From: Pseudomonas sp. S04
Lineage (GTDB): Bacteria; Pseudomonadota; Gammaproteobacteria; Pseudomonadales; Pseudomonadaceae
NCBI RefSeq assembly: GCF_009834545.1
Contig: NZ_CP019427.1
Location: 2,982,001-3,046,000 of the forward strand
Reading direction: 5' to 3'
DNA: 64,000 bases
The notes below the pieces were generated by a model. The model was not told where the DNA came from. It made no database searches and saw only the letters and a program-made list of their open reading frames with translations. The position numbers and the translations under genes were made by a program. This document shows positions 27,083 through 36,087 of this stretch, one piece after another. The first letter of the stretch is position 1. Every line of letters starts with the position of its first letter.

Positions 27083-27694
27083 TCAGTGATGCTCGGGTTG
27101 CTTGGCCATGATCGCCGTGAACAACGGCGACTCGATCATCCCCGTAAGCCACACCTGCAACTGCGTATACGGTAGCTGCGCGAAGCCGTCGCGGTCGACG
27201 TGGGCGAACTGGCGGATAAAGGGCATCAGGGCAATGTCGGCCAGGCTTGGGTGATCGGCCACTAGATAGCGCTGCTGTTGCAGCAAGCCATCGAGCTTGC
27301 GCAGGAACACTTCGCCCTCGGCGCGGTAGTGCTCCCTGGAATGCTCCGGGTAGCGCTCGGCGTACTTGTAGCGATTGAGGCTGACCTTGAACACCTGGTC
27401 GTTTTCTTCGATCAGCGCCGCGGTCAGTGATTGGGCGACAGGGTTGTCCTTGAGCAGCCAGTCCTCGGGATCGTTCTGCGCCAGCGCCCAGGTCATGATC
27501 TGCAGGCTTTCGTCGATCACTCGGCCATCGGTACTCAGTACCGGCACCGTGCCTTTGCTGGAGAGCGCGAGCATCTCCGGCGGCTTGGCCTTGAGGCTGA
27601 CTTCGACGATGGCCAATGGCACCGCGCTATAACGCAGCGCCATGCGTGCCCGCATGGCGTAGGGGCAGCGGCGGAAGGAATACAGCCGGTTCAT
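27083..27694 (-). CDS. Glutathione S-transferase family protein
   Basis: A 203-residue two-domain protein. The thioredoxin-fold N-terminus has a CPYA motif (MNRLYSFRRCPYAMRARMAL), where Grx2-like and YibF-like GSTs carry their active cysteine, and SKGTVPVL with the cis-proline used for glutathione binding. The helical C-terminal domain includes VADHPSLADIALMPFIRQF. The substrate is unknown. Its ATG overlaps the end of sbcC by four bases, so it is the last gene of an sbcD-sbcC-gst operon and could respond to the same stress. Confidence 0.87.
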   Translation of the reverse strand: MNRLYSFRRCPYAMRARMALRYSAVPLAIVEVSLKAKPPEMLALSSKGTVPVLSTDGRVIDESLQIMTWALAQNDPEDWLLKDNPVAQSLTAALIEENDQVFKVSLNRYKYAERYPEHSREHYRAEGEVFLRKLDGLLQQQRYLVADHPSLADIALMPFIRQFAHVDRDGFAQLPYTQLQVWLTGMIESPLFTAIMAKQPEHH

Positions 27695-30600
27695 TTCACC
27701 TCCAGGGTGCTCAGTCCGTTGCCTTGGCGACGCACCTGAATCTGCACCGGAATCCGCTCGTGCATTTCCTGCACGTGGGAAATCACCCCCACCTTGCGTC
27801 CCTGGGCCTGCAGGCCGTCGAGGGCGTCCATCGCCAGTTGCAGCGACTCCGGATCGAGACTGCCAAAACCTTCGTCGATGAACAGCGACTCGATTTTCAA
27901 GGTGCTCGAAGCCATCGAGGCCAGGCCCAGGGCTAGCGCCAGCGAGACCAGGAAGGTTTCCCCGCCGGACAATGAATGCACCGAACGCAGTTCGTCGCCC
28001 ATCTCGGTGTCCATCACCAGCAGGCCGAGCATGCTGCCGCCGCGCTTGAGCCGGTAGCGCCGCACCAGTTGGCGCAATTGCACGTTGGCGTGATGCACCA
28101 GCAGGTCGAGGTTGTAGGCCTGGGCGATCTTGCGGAAAGTGTCGCCGGTGGCCGAGCCGATCAAGGCATTGAGCCGGGCCCAGCGCTGCCACTCCTGATA
28201 CGCCTGGCTGATGCGTTGGGCCAGCGCCTGGTTGGCATCCTGGCGTCGTTGATCCTCGGCCTGTTGTGCGCGCAACTCGGCGCATTGTTGTTCGCTGATG
28301 GCGGCCTGTGCTTGCAGATCGCCCAGGGCCGCGGCCAGTTGTTCGCCGTCCAGGTAAGCGTTGTGCTGGGCCTGATGTTCGTGCAGGCGCTGCTCGCGTT
28401 CCTGCAGCAAGACCTTGGCTTGCTCGATCGCGGTTTCGCTGCGTTGCAACTGTTGGCGCAACTGGCTGACCTGTTCGTCGCTGTAGCCCAGCAACTGCGC
28501 AAGGCCTGCGTCGTCGAGTTCGGGATGCAGGGTACGCCATTCGGCGACGTTGCTCTGCAGTGCTTGGCGTTCGCTGTCCAGCGCCTGCTGGCGCTGTTGC
28601 TGGGCCTTGAGTTCGGCTGCCAGTTGGATGAGCTGGCTATGCACTTCCTGCAGTTGCTGGCTGGCCGTGGCTTGTGCCTGGCGCGACAGTTCGAGCGCTT
28701 GCTCCAGTTGTGTTTGCCAGGCTTCGGCACTCGGCTGGTCACCCAGCAGCGCACTGAGTTGCTGTTGGGCGCCGTGCAGCTGTGCGCTGAGCAGAGCGTG
28801 CTGCTGTTGCGCGGCCTCGGTCTGTTGCAGCCGGGTCAGTTGGCGGTCTTGTTCCATTTCCAGGCTTGGCTGGCGTTGCTGCTGCTCGTCCAGTTCTTCA
28901 CGCTGGCGCGCCAGTTGCTCCAGGCGCTGGGCCACCTGTTGGTCGAGCTGGAGGAAGGTCGCCGCAGGTTCATGGCGCAGGCCTTCAAGGATGGCGCTCG
29001 GGAGCAGGTTGGCGAAAGCGGCAAGCTCTTCGTCCAGGCGTAGGCGGTCGTTGCCCAGCTCGCGCTGCTGCAGGGTCAGTTGTTGCGCCGCCTGCTGGCT
29101 GGCCTGTTCGGCGGCCTGCAGTTGCTGCGCCAGGCGCGCGGCGTCCTGTTGCAGGGTGAGCAGGGCGCCCTGGCGCTGTTCGTCCTGGCTGAGGTTCTGG
29201 TTCAACTGAGTGTTTTGCTGGGCCAGCCAGGCTTCGCGGCGACCAGGATCCTGCGCCTGCAACTGGGCTGCCAGCGGATGGGCTTCCAGGCTCGGGGCCA
29301 GGCTTTGCTGCTGGGTGAGGAGGTTTTCCTGCTGTTGCAGCAGCTCTTTTTGCTGGGCGATCACGCCGCCGACTTCGGCGCGCAGTTCGGCGAGGGTTTC
29401 CTTGAACAGGTCGACGGCTTTCTGGGCGCTGGCCTGTTCGTTTTCATCGTGTCGGCCCAGGCTTTGCAACAAGGCCTCGGGCTGGTGATACGGGTGCTCG
29501 ACACTGCCGCAGACCGGGCATGGCTGATTGTCCTGCAACTGCCCGCGCAACTCCTCGACACTGGCGCTGCGGGCCAGGCGTTGGCGCTCCAGCAGCGCTT
29601 GGGTGACGGTCAGTGTCTGCTCGGCCACGGTCAGCTCGGCCTTGGCTTGAACGCCTTCGCGGGTCAGGCGTTCGCGTTCGCCCTGGGCACTGTGTAGGCG
29701 CTGTTGCAGGGCTTGCCCGCGATTGTCCAGCTCCTGTTGGTTGGCCCACAGCCGCGTCAGCTCTTCCACCGCCCGCAGTTGCTTGCGGTTGTCTTGCAGC
29801 AGGCTGCCGAGAATCTGGATCTGCTCGGCGACTGCCTGAGGTTCGACGTCGGCTTCGCTGTACAGCACCTGTAGCAGCTGACGCTGCTCCTCCAGGCGGC
29901 TGGCGCTGGTGCTCGCCTGATGTTGCAGCCCCTGCAGTTCCGCCTCGCCTTGTTTCAGGCGATTGCCCACCAGCATCAGTTGCTGCAAGCGCTCGCGGTG
30001 CAGGTTCCAGGCATCGCTGACCGGCGCCCACTGCAGGCTTTGCTCCAACTGGCTGGCGATGCTGACCAGGCGCTCGGCCACGCGCTGTTGTTGTTCGAGC
30101 ATCTGGGTGATGGCTTGCTGGCCTTGCAGGCTTGCCTGTTCGGCGGTCTGCTTGAGCTCCGCCGAGGCGCTGATGGCCTGGGTCAGTCGCGCCAGGTTGC
30201 CTTGTTCTTCGAACGCCTGACGCAGCAGCGGAGCATTACTGGTGTGCTGCTGTTGCGCCTGAATCAGTGCCGCCTTGGCCGACTCCAGGCTCAGTTCCAA
30301 CTGTGCCTGACGGGCGAGGTGTTCGGCCTGTTGGGCGCTGTGGTGCTGGATCGATGCGGCCAAGGGGCTCAACTGCGCATCAAGCTCGGCCTGGCGGGCA
30401 AACTGGTGACGTTGCGGGGCCAGGTGCTCCAGGCGCTTGAGGTTCAGCCGTGCGTCCGCCAGGGCATCCCAGGCGTGCTGGGCTTGTTGCAGTTGCTCGG
30501 CGCCCGCCAGTTGCTGGTCCTGGATCTGTTGCAGTTCCTTGAGCCAGGTGTGCTGCAGTTCCAACTGCTTGAGCTGCGCCTGTTGGGTCTTCAACTGCTG

Positions 30601-31332
30601 CTGGGCCTGGCTGAAACGCTGGTCGAGTTCGGTGCGGGCCTCGGGCTCCAGGGGGGTGACGCCGCTGGCCTGGTCCTGCAGCTGTTTGTGCAGCTCGCGG
30701 GTTTCCTTGCTCTTGTCGAAGGCGCGTTTGCCCAGACGGGTGTAGAGCGCGGTGTCGGTGAGTTTTTCCAGCAGTTCGCTACGGTCGTTGTCGTCGGCCT
30801 TGAGGAAGGCGCTGAATTCGCTCTGGGCGAGCATCACCGCCCGGGTGAACTGTTCGAAGTTCAGGCCCAGTACCGCTTCGAGCTGGGTCTTGTATTCACC
30901 TTTCTGGCTGGCCAGCAGTTGATCGGTGTCCAGGTCGCGCAGGCTCTGGCGGCTGGCCTGCAGTTTGCCGTTGGCTTTTTCCCGGGCACGGTTGGCTTCC
31001 CAGCGCGCGCGGTAGCGCCGGCCATCAATGCCGAGGAAGTCGACCTCGGCGTAGCCGTCGCCAGTGCCGCGGCGCAGCAGGGTGCGTGGATCGCCGGTGG
31101 CGATTTCGCCGTCGGCGTCCGGGACCTTGGCGTCACGCCCGGTGTTGTTGAGTCGCGGTACGGCGCCAAACAGGGCCAGGCACAAGGCGTCGAGCAGGGT
31201 ACTTTTGCCGGCGCCGGTGGGGCCGGTGATCGCAAACAGGCCGGCACTGGCCAGCGGTTCGGCGCTGAAGTCGATCTCGAACGGCCCGGCCAGCGAGGCC
31301 AGGTTCTTCAGGCGGATGGCGAGGATCTTCAT
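27691..31332 (-). CDS. sbcC: Nuclease SbcCD subunit C (SMC-like ATPase)
   Basis: With SbcD it forms an ATP-dependent nuclease that opens hairpins and removes blocked DNA ends during replication and repair. The 1213 residues have the SMC/Rad50 layout: Walker A GPTGAGKS at 37-44, long Gln/Leu-rich coiled coils on both sides of a zinc hook (QPCPVCGS, about residue 604), the ABC signature LSGGETFLVSLALALG (about 1120) and Walker B LFIDEGFGSLD (about 1148). It overlaps sbcD by four bases upstream and the GST gene by four bases downstream. Confidence 0.96.
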   Translation of the reverse strand: MKILAIRLKNLASLAGPFEIDFSAEPLASAGLFAITGPTGAGKSTLLDALCLALFGAVPRLNNTGRDAKVPDADGEIATGDPRTLLRRGTGDGYAEVDFLGIDGRRYRARWEANRAREKANGKLQASRQSLRDLDTDQLLASQKGEYKTQLEAVLGLNFEQFTRAVMLAQSEFSAFLKADDNDRSELLEKLTDTALYTRLGKRAFDKSKETRELHKQLQDQASGVTPLEPEARTELDQRFSQAQQQLKTQQAQLKQLELQHTWLKELQQIQDQQLAGAEQLQQAQHAWDALADARLNLKRLEHLAPQRHQFARQAELDAQLSPLAASIQHHSAQQAEHLARQAQLELSLESAKAALIQAQQQHTSNAPLLRQAFEEQGNLARLTQAISASAELKQTAEQASLQGQQAITQMLEQQQRVAERLVSIASQLEQSLQWAPVSDAWNLHRERLQQLMLVGNRLKQGEAELQGLQHQASTSASRLEEQRQLLQVLYSEADVEPQAVAEQIQILGSLLQDNRKQLRAVEELTRLWANQQELDNRGQALQQRLHSAQGERERLTREGVQAKAELTVAEQTLTVTQALLERQRLARSASVEELRGQLQDNQPCPVCGSVEHPYHQPEALLQSLGRHDENEQASAQKAVDLFKETLAELRAEVGGVIAQQKELLQQQENLLTQQQSLAPSLEAHPLAAQLQAQDPGRREAWLAQQNTQLNQNLSQDEQRQGALLTLQQDAARLAQQLQAAEQASQQAAQQLTLQQRELGNDRLRLDEELAAFANLLPSAILEGLRHEPAATFLQLDQQVAQRLEQLARQREELDEQQQRQPSLEMEQDRQLTRLQQTEAAQQQHALLSAQLHGAQQQLSALLGDQPSAEAWQTQLEQALELSRQAQATASQQLQEVHSQLIQLAAELKAQQQRQQALDSERQALQSNVAEWRTLHPELDDAGLAQLLGYSDEQVSQLRQQLQRSETAIEQAKVLLQEREQRLHEHQAQHNAYLDGEQLAAALGDLQAQAAISEQQCAELRAQQAEDQRRQDANQALAQRISQAYQEWQRWARLNALIGSATGDTFRKIAQAYNLDLLVHHANVQLRQLVRRYRLKRGGSMLGLLVMDTEMGDELRSVHSLSGGETFLVSLALALGLASMASSTLKIESLFIDEGFGSLDPESLQLAMDALDGLQAQGRKVGVISHVQEMHERIPVQIQVRRQGNGLSTLEVK

Positions 31333-32573
31333 GGCTGTTCGCTCTCCTGCTGAACGTCTTGCAGCAGTTGCGCAAAATCGCTGAGGGTCTGTTCGTCGAC
31401 GGCGCTGCCGTAATTATCCAGCCAGGCGCGACTGAACAGCTCCTGGGGCGTCAGTTGATCCAGTTCGATCAAGGTGTCGCCCTCATCGCTGCCACCCCCC
31501 GCGCCGCTGCCGGCGTATTCGGCGGCGATCCGCACCAGGCGCACGGCTTTGCCTTGCAGGGCGCTTTCCACCTGTTGGCGCAGGTCCGGTTGCGGCTCGT
31601 CGAGACGTACCCGTACCTCCAGCCAGGGCTGGCGCTGGACATCGGCCAGCAGGTCGATGTCGGGCAGTGCTGCCAGTTGGCCGAGGATATCGGCCAACGG
31701 TGCCGGACCCATGCGTTGCAGATTGACTGCCCGCGGAACCAGGCGCGGCTCGACGCTGACCAGGGTCGAGCCGTCGAGACGCACGTCGAGGATCTGGTGC
31801 TGGTAGCCAATTTCGGAAAACGACAAGGGGATGGGCGAACCGCAGTAGCGAATGCGCTCCTCGCCGTTGACCTTCTGCGGCTTGTGCAGGTGGCCGAGGG
31901 CGACGTAGCTGATGCTCGGGCCAAACAGGCTGGCGGGCAGGGCTTCGGCGTTGCCGATGATCAGGCTGCGCTCGGAGTCCTCGGACACCGAGCCGCCGGC
32001 CATGTGCGCATGACTGATGGCGATCAGCGCCTGGCCCGGCTGGCGCTTGGCGTTGGCGGCTGCGATCAGCCACTCATGCACCTGGCCGATGCCGCGCAGG
32101 TAGTTGTCGCCCAGGTGGGCGCCGGTGACTTCGGCAGGGCGCAGAAATGGCAGTGCCAGGCACCAGCCGGTGATCTCGCCCGAGGCGTCGGGCAGCGGGA
32201 TCAGCAACCGTTCGGCATCCAGTTGCCCATCATCGAGCCACAGCACTCGGCCGAGGGCGTGGGTGCGCAGGCGGCGCATCAGCGGTGCGGGCAGTTCGAT
32301 CCGGGAGCCGGAATCGTGGTTGCCGGCGATCATCACGATGCTCAGCGCGGGCTGTTGTTCGTGGGCACTGACGATGAAGTCGTACAGGCGTTCCTGGGCT
32401 TTGACCGGCGGGTTGACCGTGTCGAAGATATCGCCAGCAATCAGCAGCACGTCGGGCTTTTCCTGCCCCAGTTGACGCAGCAGCCAGTCGAGGAAACAAC
32501 CGTGTTCGTAGTCGCGTTCCTGGCCATGCAGGTTTTGCCCAAGGTGCCAGTCGGAGGTGTGAAACAGACGCAA
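31329..32573 (-). CDS. sbcD: Nuclease SbcCD subunit D (Mre11-like phosphoesterase)
   Basis: The catalytic nuclease subunit, a manganese-dependent phosphoesterase related to Mre11. The 414 residues start MRLFHTSDWHLGQNLHGQ, with metal motifs D8 and H10, then AGDIFD and AGNHDSG, and ALGHLHKPQ further on. The start codon is TTG, with a gcggag site before it; no ATG fits the family N-terminus better. It is the first gene of the operon with sbcC and the GST gene. Confidence 0.95.
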   Translation of the reverse strand: MRLFHTSDWHLGQNLHGQERDYEHGCFLDWLLRQLGQEKPDVLLIAGDIFDTVNPPVKAQERLYDFIVSAHEQQPALSIVMIAGNHDSGSRIELPAPLMRRLRTHALGRVLWLDDGQLDAERLLIPLPDASGEITGWCLALPFLRPAEVTGAHLGDNYLRGIGQVHEWLIAAANAKRQPGQALIAISHAHMAGGSVSEDSERSLIIGNAEALPASLFGPSISYVALGHLHKPQKVNGEERIRYCGSPIPLSFSEIGYQHQILDVRLDGSTLVSVEPRLVPRAVNLQRMGPAPLADILGQLAALPDIDLLADVQRQPWLEVRVRLDEPQPDLRQQVESALQGKAVRLVRIAAEYAGSGAGGGSDEGDTLIELDQLTPQELFSRAWLDNYGSAVDEQTLSDFAQLLQDVQQESEQP

Positions 32574-32610
32574 GGCAAACTCCGCTCATTCTGAAAGAGG
32601 TGGACTGTGT

Positions 32611-32672
32611 AGGGGCAACGCTTGCTGGCGATAACGTTCTTTGGGACGTGATCACCGTCAAGCCTTGCCCCT
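32611..32672. repeat. Inverted repeat upstream of sbcD
   Basis: The arms aggggcaacgcttg (32611-32624) and caagccttgcccct (32659-32672) pair with one mismatch around a 34-base loop. The unit (tgtaggggcaa...) resembles a degenerate REP-type element. It separates sbcD from the upstream batD gene on the same strand and may also end transcription of the bat operon. Confidence 0.55.
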
Positions 32673-32686
32673 GCAGGGTATCGAAA

Positions 32687-34327
32687 TTACTTAGGATAAA
32701 GCGGCGGCAAGCCACTGTCGCCCACCGGGTCCTGGACCCGTTCGGCGGTGGGGATGGCGCGGATCGCGCGCCACAGGTCTTCGCCTTGCCAGTGCTGTCC
32801 GGTTTCGCTGTAGAGCGCGCCGTTGAGGCCGTCGAGGGCGTCGGACAGCGGTACGAAGCGCGCCGCCATGTCAGCCAGGGTTTCCGGTTGCTGGCGCGCC
32901 CAGGCGTCCAGCGCCTGGCGGGTGGCCTGGGGGTCGTTGGCCTGGCTGGCGCGCTTGAGGTCATCGAGCAGGGTGCGTGGGCTCGGCCCGGTCTGGGCGG
33001 CGCGCAGGATCGCCGGTTGCCAGCGCGCGCGCCACCACAGGCCGAAGCCGAGCAGGGTGGTGCAGGACAGGATCAGCGTGGCGAGCTTCCAGTACCACAG
33101 CGCTTCGCTGTCGGCGGTGGGCTGGGCCGGCGCGTTGCCGGCCGGGGTGTCGACCATCAAGCTTGGGTTGTTCTGGATGTGCAGGGTTCGCGCCGGCAGG
33201 CTGCTGCGTTCCAGGCGGTCTTCGTCGGTGTTCCACCACACCACCTCGACGCCCGGCAACTCGATGTTGCCACTGCGGGTGGGAACCAGGGCTTCGCGGT
33301 CCTCGCGGCTACCGATCAGGCCACGGTCGCTCTGCTGATTGCTCAGTTGCGGTTGGTCGGGGTAGCGGCGCAGGCCGCTGACGTCAGTCGCCGGCAAGGG
33401 CGGCAGTTGTGAACTGGCCAAGCCTTCGGCCTTGAGCGTCAGGCTGCGGGTCAGCGAGTCGCCGACCTGGCTGCGGTCCGGTTCCGGGTTCCAGTGTTCC
33501 CCCAGGCTCAGGCTTCGGGCCGGTAGCCATGGGGTGTCCGGCGGATATTCGGCGGGCTTGACCTTGACGGTCAGGGTGGTCTCGGCGGAGCTGACGCGCA
33601 GCAACTTGCCGGATTTCGGCCCCTGGGCCGCGGAGTCCTGGCTCGGCTGGGCGTCCACCAGGGTGGCGCTGAATATCTGCGGCGGGATGCTCAGGACACC
33701 GCTGTGCTGCGGGTAAATGGCATAGCGCTGTTCAATCACCCCATGGCGCAGGTCATTGATGACTTTTTCGTAGGTGCGCGACTCGCCCAGCGGTTCGACG
33801 CGCGCATCGGGAATCTGCAGCGGCGTGATATTGCTGTCGTCGTACAGCGACACCGAGTGGTAGATGCGCAGGGTCAGGATGGCCTGGGCCTGCACGTAGA
33901 CGCTGTCTTGATCCAGGCTGGCCTCGACGAACACCGGTGCCAGTTTGCTCGGGGTGTCCTGGGTCTGGCTTTGCACCACGGTCAGCTCAATCGGTTCGCT
34001 GGTGAATTCCCCCAGTTGCAACGGCGCAATTACCACGCTGCCGGTGAGCTTGGGCAGCAGGGTGATGATCCAGCGGGTGGTGGCGTGATTTTCGCCGTTG
34101 AGGCTGGTCAATTGGTTGACCTGACGGGTGCCGCGTACTTCGAACTGCGCCTCCAGGGCACTCAGGTCGGGTTTGCCGAAAAGCGTGACATCGTTGGATT
34201 CCAGGGTCAGCTCCACCGTTTCCCCGGAACTCAGTTGGTTGCGGTCGACGCTGGCGACCAGGCCCGCCGCCTGGGTTTGCAGGGTGCAGAACAGCAGGCC
34301 GAGTGAGAGTGCGGTGCAGCGGTTCAT
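32687..34327 (-). CDS. batD: BatD/BAM-type membrane protein
   Basis: A 546-residue exported membrane protein of the oxygen-tolerance/BatD family. It has an N-terminal signal segment (MNRCTALSLGLLFCTLQTQA), a large periplasmic region of beta-rich repeats (about residues 25-420) and one membrane helix near residues 420-440 (YWKLATLILSCTTLLGFGLW). Its C-terminal cytosolic tail is about 100 residues. In Bacteroides and Leptospira Bat proteins have been linked to stress tolerance, and in general these operons serve MoxR-dependent folding or activation of envelope proteins. It is the last gene of the moxR operon and overlaps batB by four bases. Confidence 0.85.
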   Translation of the reverse strand: MNRCTALSLGLLFCTLQTQAAGLVASVDRNQLSSGETVELTLESNDVTLFGKPDLSALEAQFEVRGTRQVNQLTSLNGENHATTRWIITLLPKLTGSVVIAPLQLGEFTSEPIELTVVQSQTQDTPSKLAPVFVEASLDQDSVYVQAQAILTLRIYHSVSLYDDSNITPLQIPDARVEPLGESRTYEKVINDLRHGVIEQRYAIYPQHSGVLSIPPQIFSATLVDAQPSQDSAAQGPKSGKLLRVSSAETTLTVKVKPAEYPPDTPWLPARSLSLGEHWNPEPDRSQVGDSLTRSLTLKAEGLASSQLPPLPATDVSGLRRYPDQPQLSNQQSDRGLIGSREDREALVPTRSGNIELPGVEVVWWNTDEDRLERSSLPARTLHIQNNPSLMVDTPAGNAPAQPTADSEALWYWKLATLILSCTTLLGFGLWWRARWQPAILRAAQTGPSPRTLLDDLKRASQANDPQATRQALDAWARQQPETLADMAARFVPLSDALDGLNGALYSETGQHWQGEDLWRAIRAIPTAERVQDPVGDSGLPPLYPK

Positions 34328-36087
34328 CGAGTTTTTCCCTGATCTTGATGTTGTTGCTGTTCGTACCAGAACTTGCGTCTGAGCAGTTCTCCCGGTTCAT
34401 CGGGGATTTTACGCAGCCATTGTTCCAGCGCTTCGCGGTGTTCGCCATTGAAGTCGTTATCGGCGCTGCTCAGCGGTGGGGTGGTGGTTCGCTCGTCGCC
34501 CAGTTCACTGCCCGGCACTTCATTATCACCCGGCTGGGGTGGGTGGTCGGGGTCGGGTTGCGGCTCGGGTGGATTCTCCACCACGGGTTCGGCTGGCTCG
34601 CTCGGGGTCTCGGCGGGTTGTTCTGCGCTGCTGGAAGGCGGTGTCGCAGTCCCCGGCGGTGGTGTTTGTGCACCGGGTGGCGGGGTTTCCTCACTGGTCG
34701 GTTCTGGCGCGGAGGCAGGCGGCGTGGCGTTCTGCTTGATCAGCGCCTCGACCAGGGCTTTGTTGGTTTGTGCCGGGCGCAATTCCGGTTGTTGCTCCAG
34801 GGCTTGCTCGTAGGCATCCAGCGCAGCCTCCAGTTCACCGCTCTTGGCCAGGGCGTTGCCGCGATTGTAGTGGGCTCGGGCGTCGCTGCCCTGGGCGAAA
34901 CGTTCGGCGGCCGCGGCATACTGGCCGGCCTCGTACAGCGCCACCCCTTGCCATTGCGGGTCCTGGAAATGCTCGGCGGCGGCCAGCGGCTGCTTCTGGC
35001 GGAGCAGGTGCAGGCCCTGTTGATCAGGGCGCAACCACAGGTCGTTGAACTCGAAGGCCTGGCTCGGTTGCGGCAGCATGAACAACAGCGGCAGGCACAA
35101 CAGCCAGCCCCTGCGCCCGGCGCAGGCGGCGAGCAGCAACAGCGGCAGTAACAGCCAATAGCCCTGGTCGGCCCAAGTGTCGAGGCGCAAGGTCTGGCCG
35201 TCTTCACGCAGGCTGTGGGGTGCGTCAAACAGGCCCAGGCCGCGCAGGTCACTGTCATCCACCCGCGCCTGGCGATAGCGGCCGCCCAGCTCATTGGCAA
35301 AGGCTTTTAAACTCGGGCTGTCCAGGCGTGGCACCAGGATCGCGCCCTGGGCGTCCTTGAGGAAGCTGCCATCCTCGGCGGTGACAGGTGCACCCTGGGG
35401 CGTGCCGATGCCCAGCATCAACCACTGCGGGGCCTGCCCGCGCAGGGCCTGGCGAATACCCTGGCGCTCCGGTTCGCTTAGAGACGAGCCGATCAACAGG
35501 ATTCGTCCCTGGCCCAGGGCGCCACGCTCCAGCAAGGTCAGTGCCTTGGCTACGGCGAGGTCGGCGCGCTGGCCGACTTGCGGCATGATCGAGGGCTTGA
35601 GGGCTTCGAGCAGGTTGCGGCTGGTGGCCAGGTCATCCGAAAGCGGTACGAGGGTGTGGGCGCTGCCGGAATACACGACGATTGCGGTTTGCGCATCGCT
35701 GCGGCTCTGCAGCAGGTCGAGTAGTTTGCGCCGCGCTTGCTCGAGGCGCGTCGGCGTGACGTCGGTGGCGAGCATTTGCGGGGTCAGTTCGAGCAATACC
35801 ACCAGCGGGTCGGCGGGTTTTTGCGCGGACTGTTCGACCCGGTCCCAGCTCGGACCGAGCAGCGCCAGCACGGCCAGCAGCCACGCCAGGCCGAGGACGA
35901 TCCACGGGGTCTTGCTCTCACGGCCACTGCCACCCTTGAGCAGTGCGGCGTGAAAGGCCGGCGGCAGGATCATCTGCCAGCGCCCGGCACGTTTTTGCCG
36001 GTGCCAGAGTTGCCACAGCAACCAGCCCAGCAGCGGCAGCAGCAGTAACCACCAGGGACGGAACCAATGGGGCCAGAGGGCGATCAT
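34324..36087 (-). CDS. batB: BatB/BatC fusion: VWA-like domain, membrane segments and TPR
   Basis: A 587-residue protein with two N-terminal membrane helices, a von Willebrand A domain (about residues 90-290), two more hydrophobic segments (about 308-345), then TPR repeats (about 385-445) and a Pro/Glu-rich tail. It joins what are separate batB and batC genes in other bacteria. The MIDAS is not intact: the DxSxS motif reads ELTPQ (LLELTPQMLATDV), the TDG aspartate loop reads LIGSSL and the threonine loop reads GQRADL. So it probably does not bind metal the normal way. It overlaps batA by four bases. Confidence 0.85.
   Translation of the reverse strand: MIALWPHWFRPWWLLLLPLLGWLLWQLWHRQKRAGRWQMILPPAFHAALLKGGSGRESKTPWIVLGLAWLLAVLALLGPSWDRVEQSAQKPADPLVVLLELTPQMLATDVTPTRLEQARRKLLDLLQSRSDAQTAIVVYSGSAHTLVPLSDDLATSRNLLEALKPSIMPQVGQRADLAVAKALTLLERGALGQGRILLIGSSLSEPERQGIRQALRGQAPQWLMLGIGTPQGAPVTAEDGSFLKDAQGAILVPRLDSPSLKAFANELGGRYRQARVDDSDLRGLGLFDAPHSLREDGQTLRLDTWADQGYWLLLPLLLLAACAGRRGWLLCLPLLFMLPQPSQAFEFNDLWLRPDQQGLHLLRQKQPLAAAEHFQDPQWQGVALYEAGQYAAAAERFAQGSDARAHYNRGNALAKSGELEAALDAYEQALEQQPELRPAQTNKALVEALIKQNATPPASAPEPTSEETPPPGAQTPPPGTATPPSSSAEQPAETPSEPAEPVVENPPEPQPDPDHPPQPGDNEVPGSELGDERTTTPPLSSADNDFNGEHREALEQWLRKIPDEPGELLRRKFWYEQQQHQDQGKTR

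Noticed and set aside
27083..28540. Extending the GST gene upstream to a 485-residue protein
   Set aside because: The extra N-terminal part is out of frame inside sbcC, is Arg/Pro-rich, and the family starts at MNRLYSFRRCPYA (27694).
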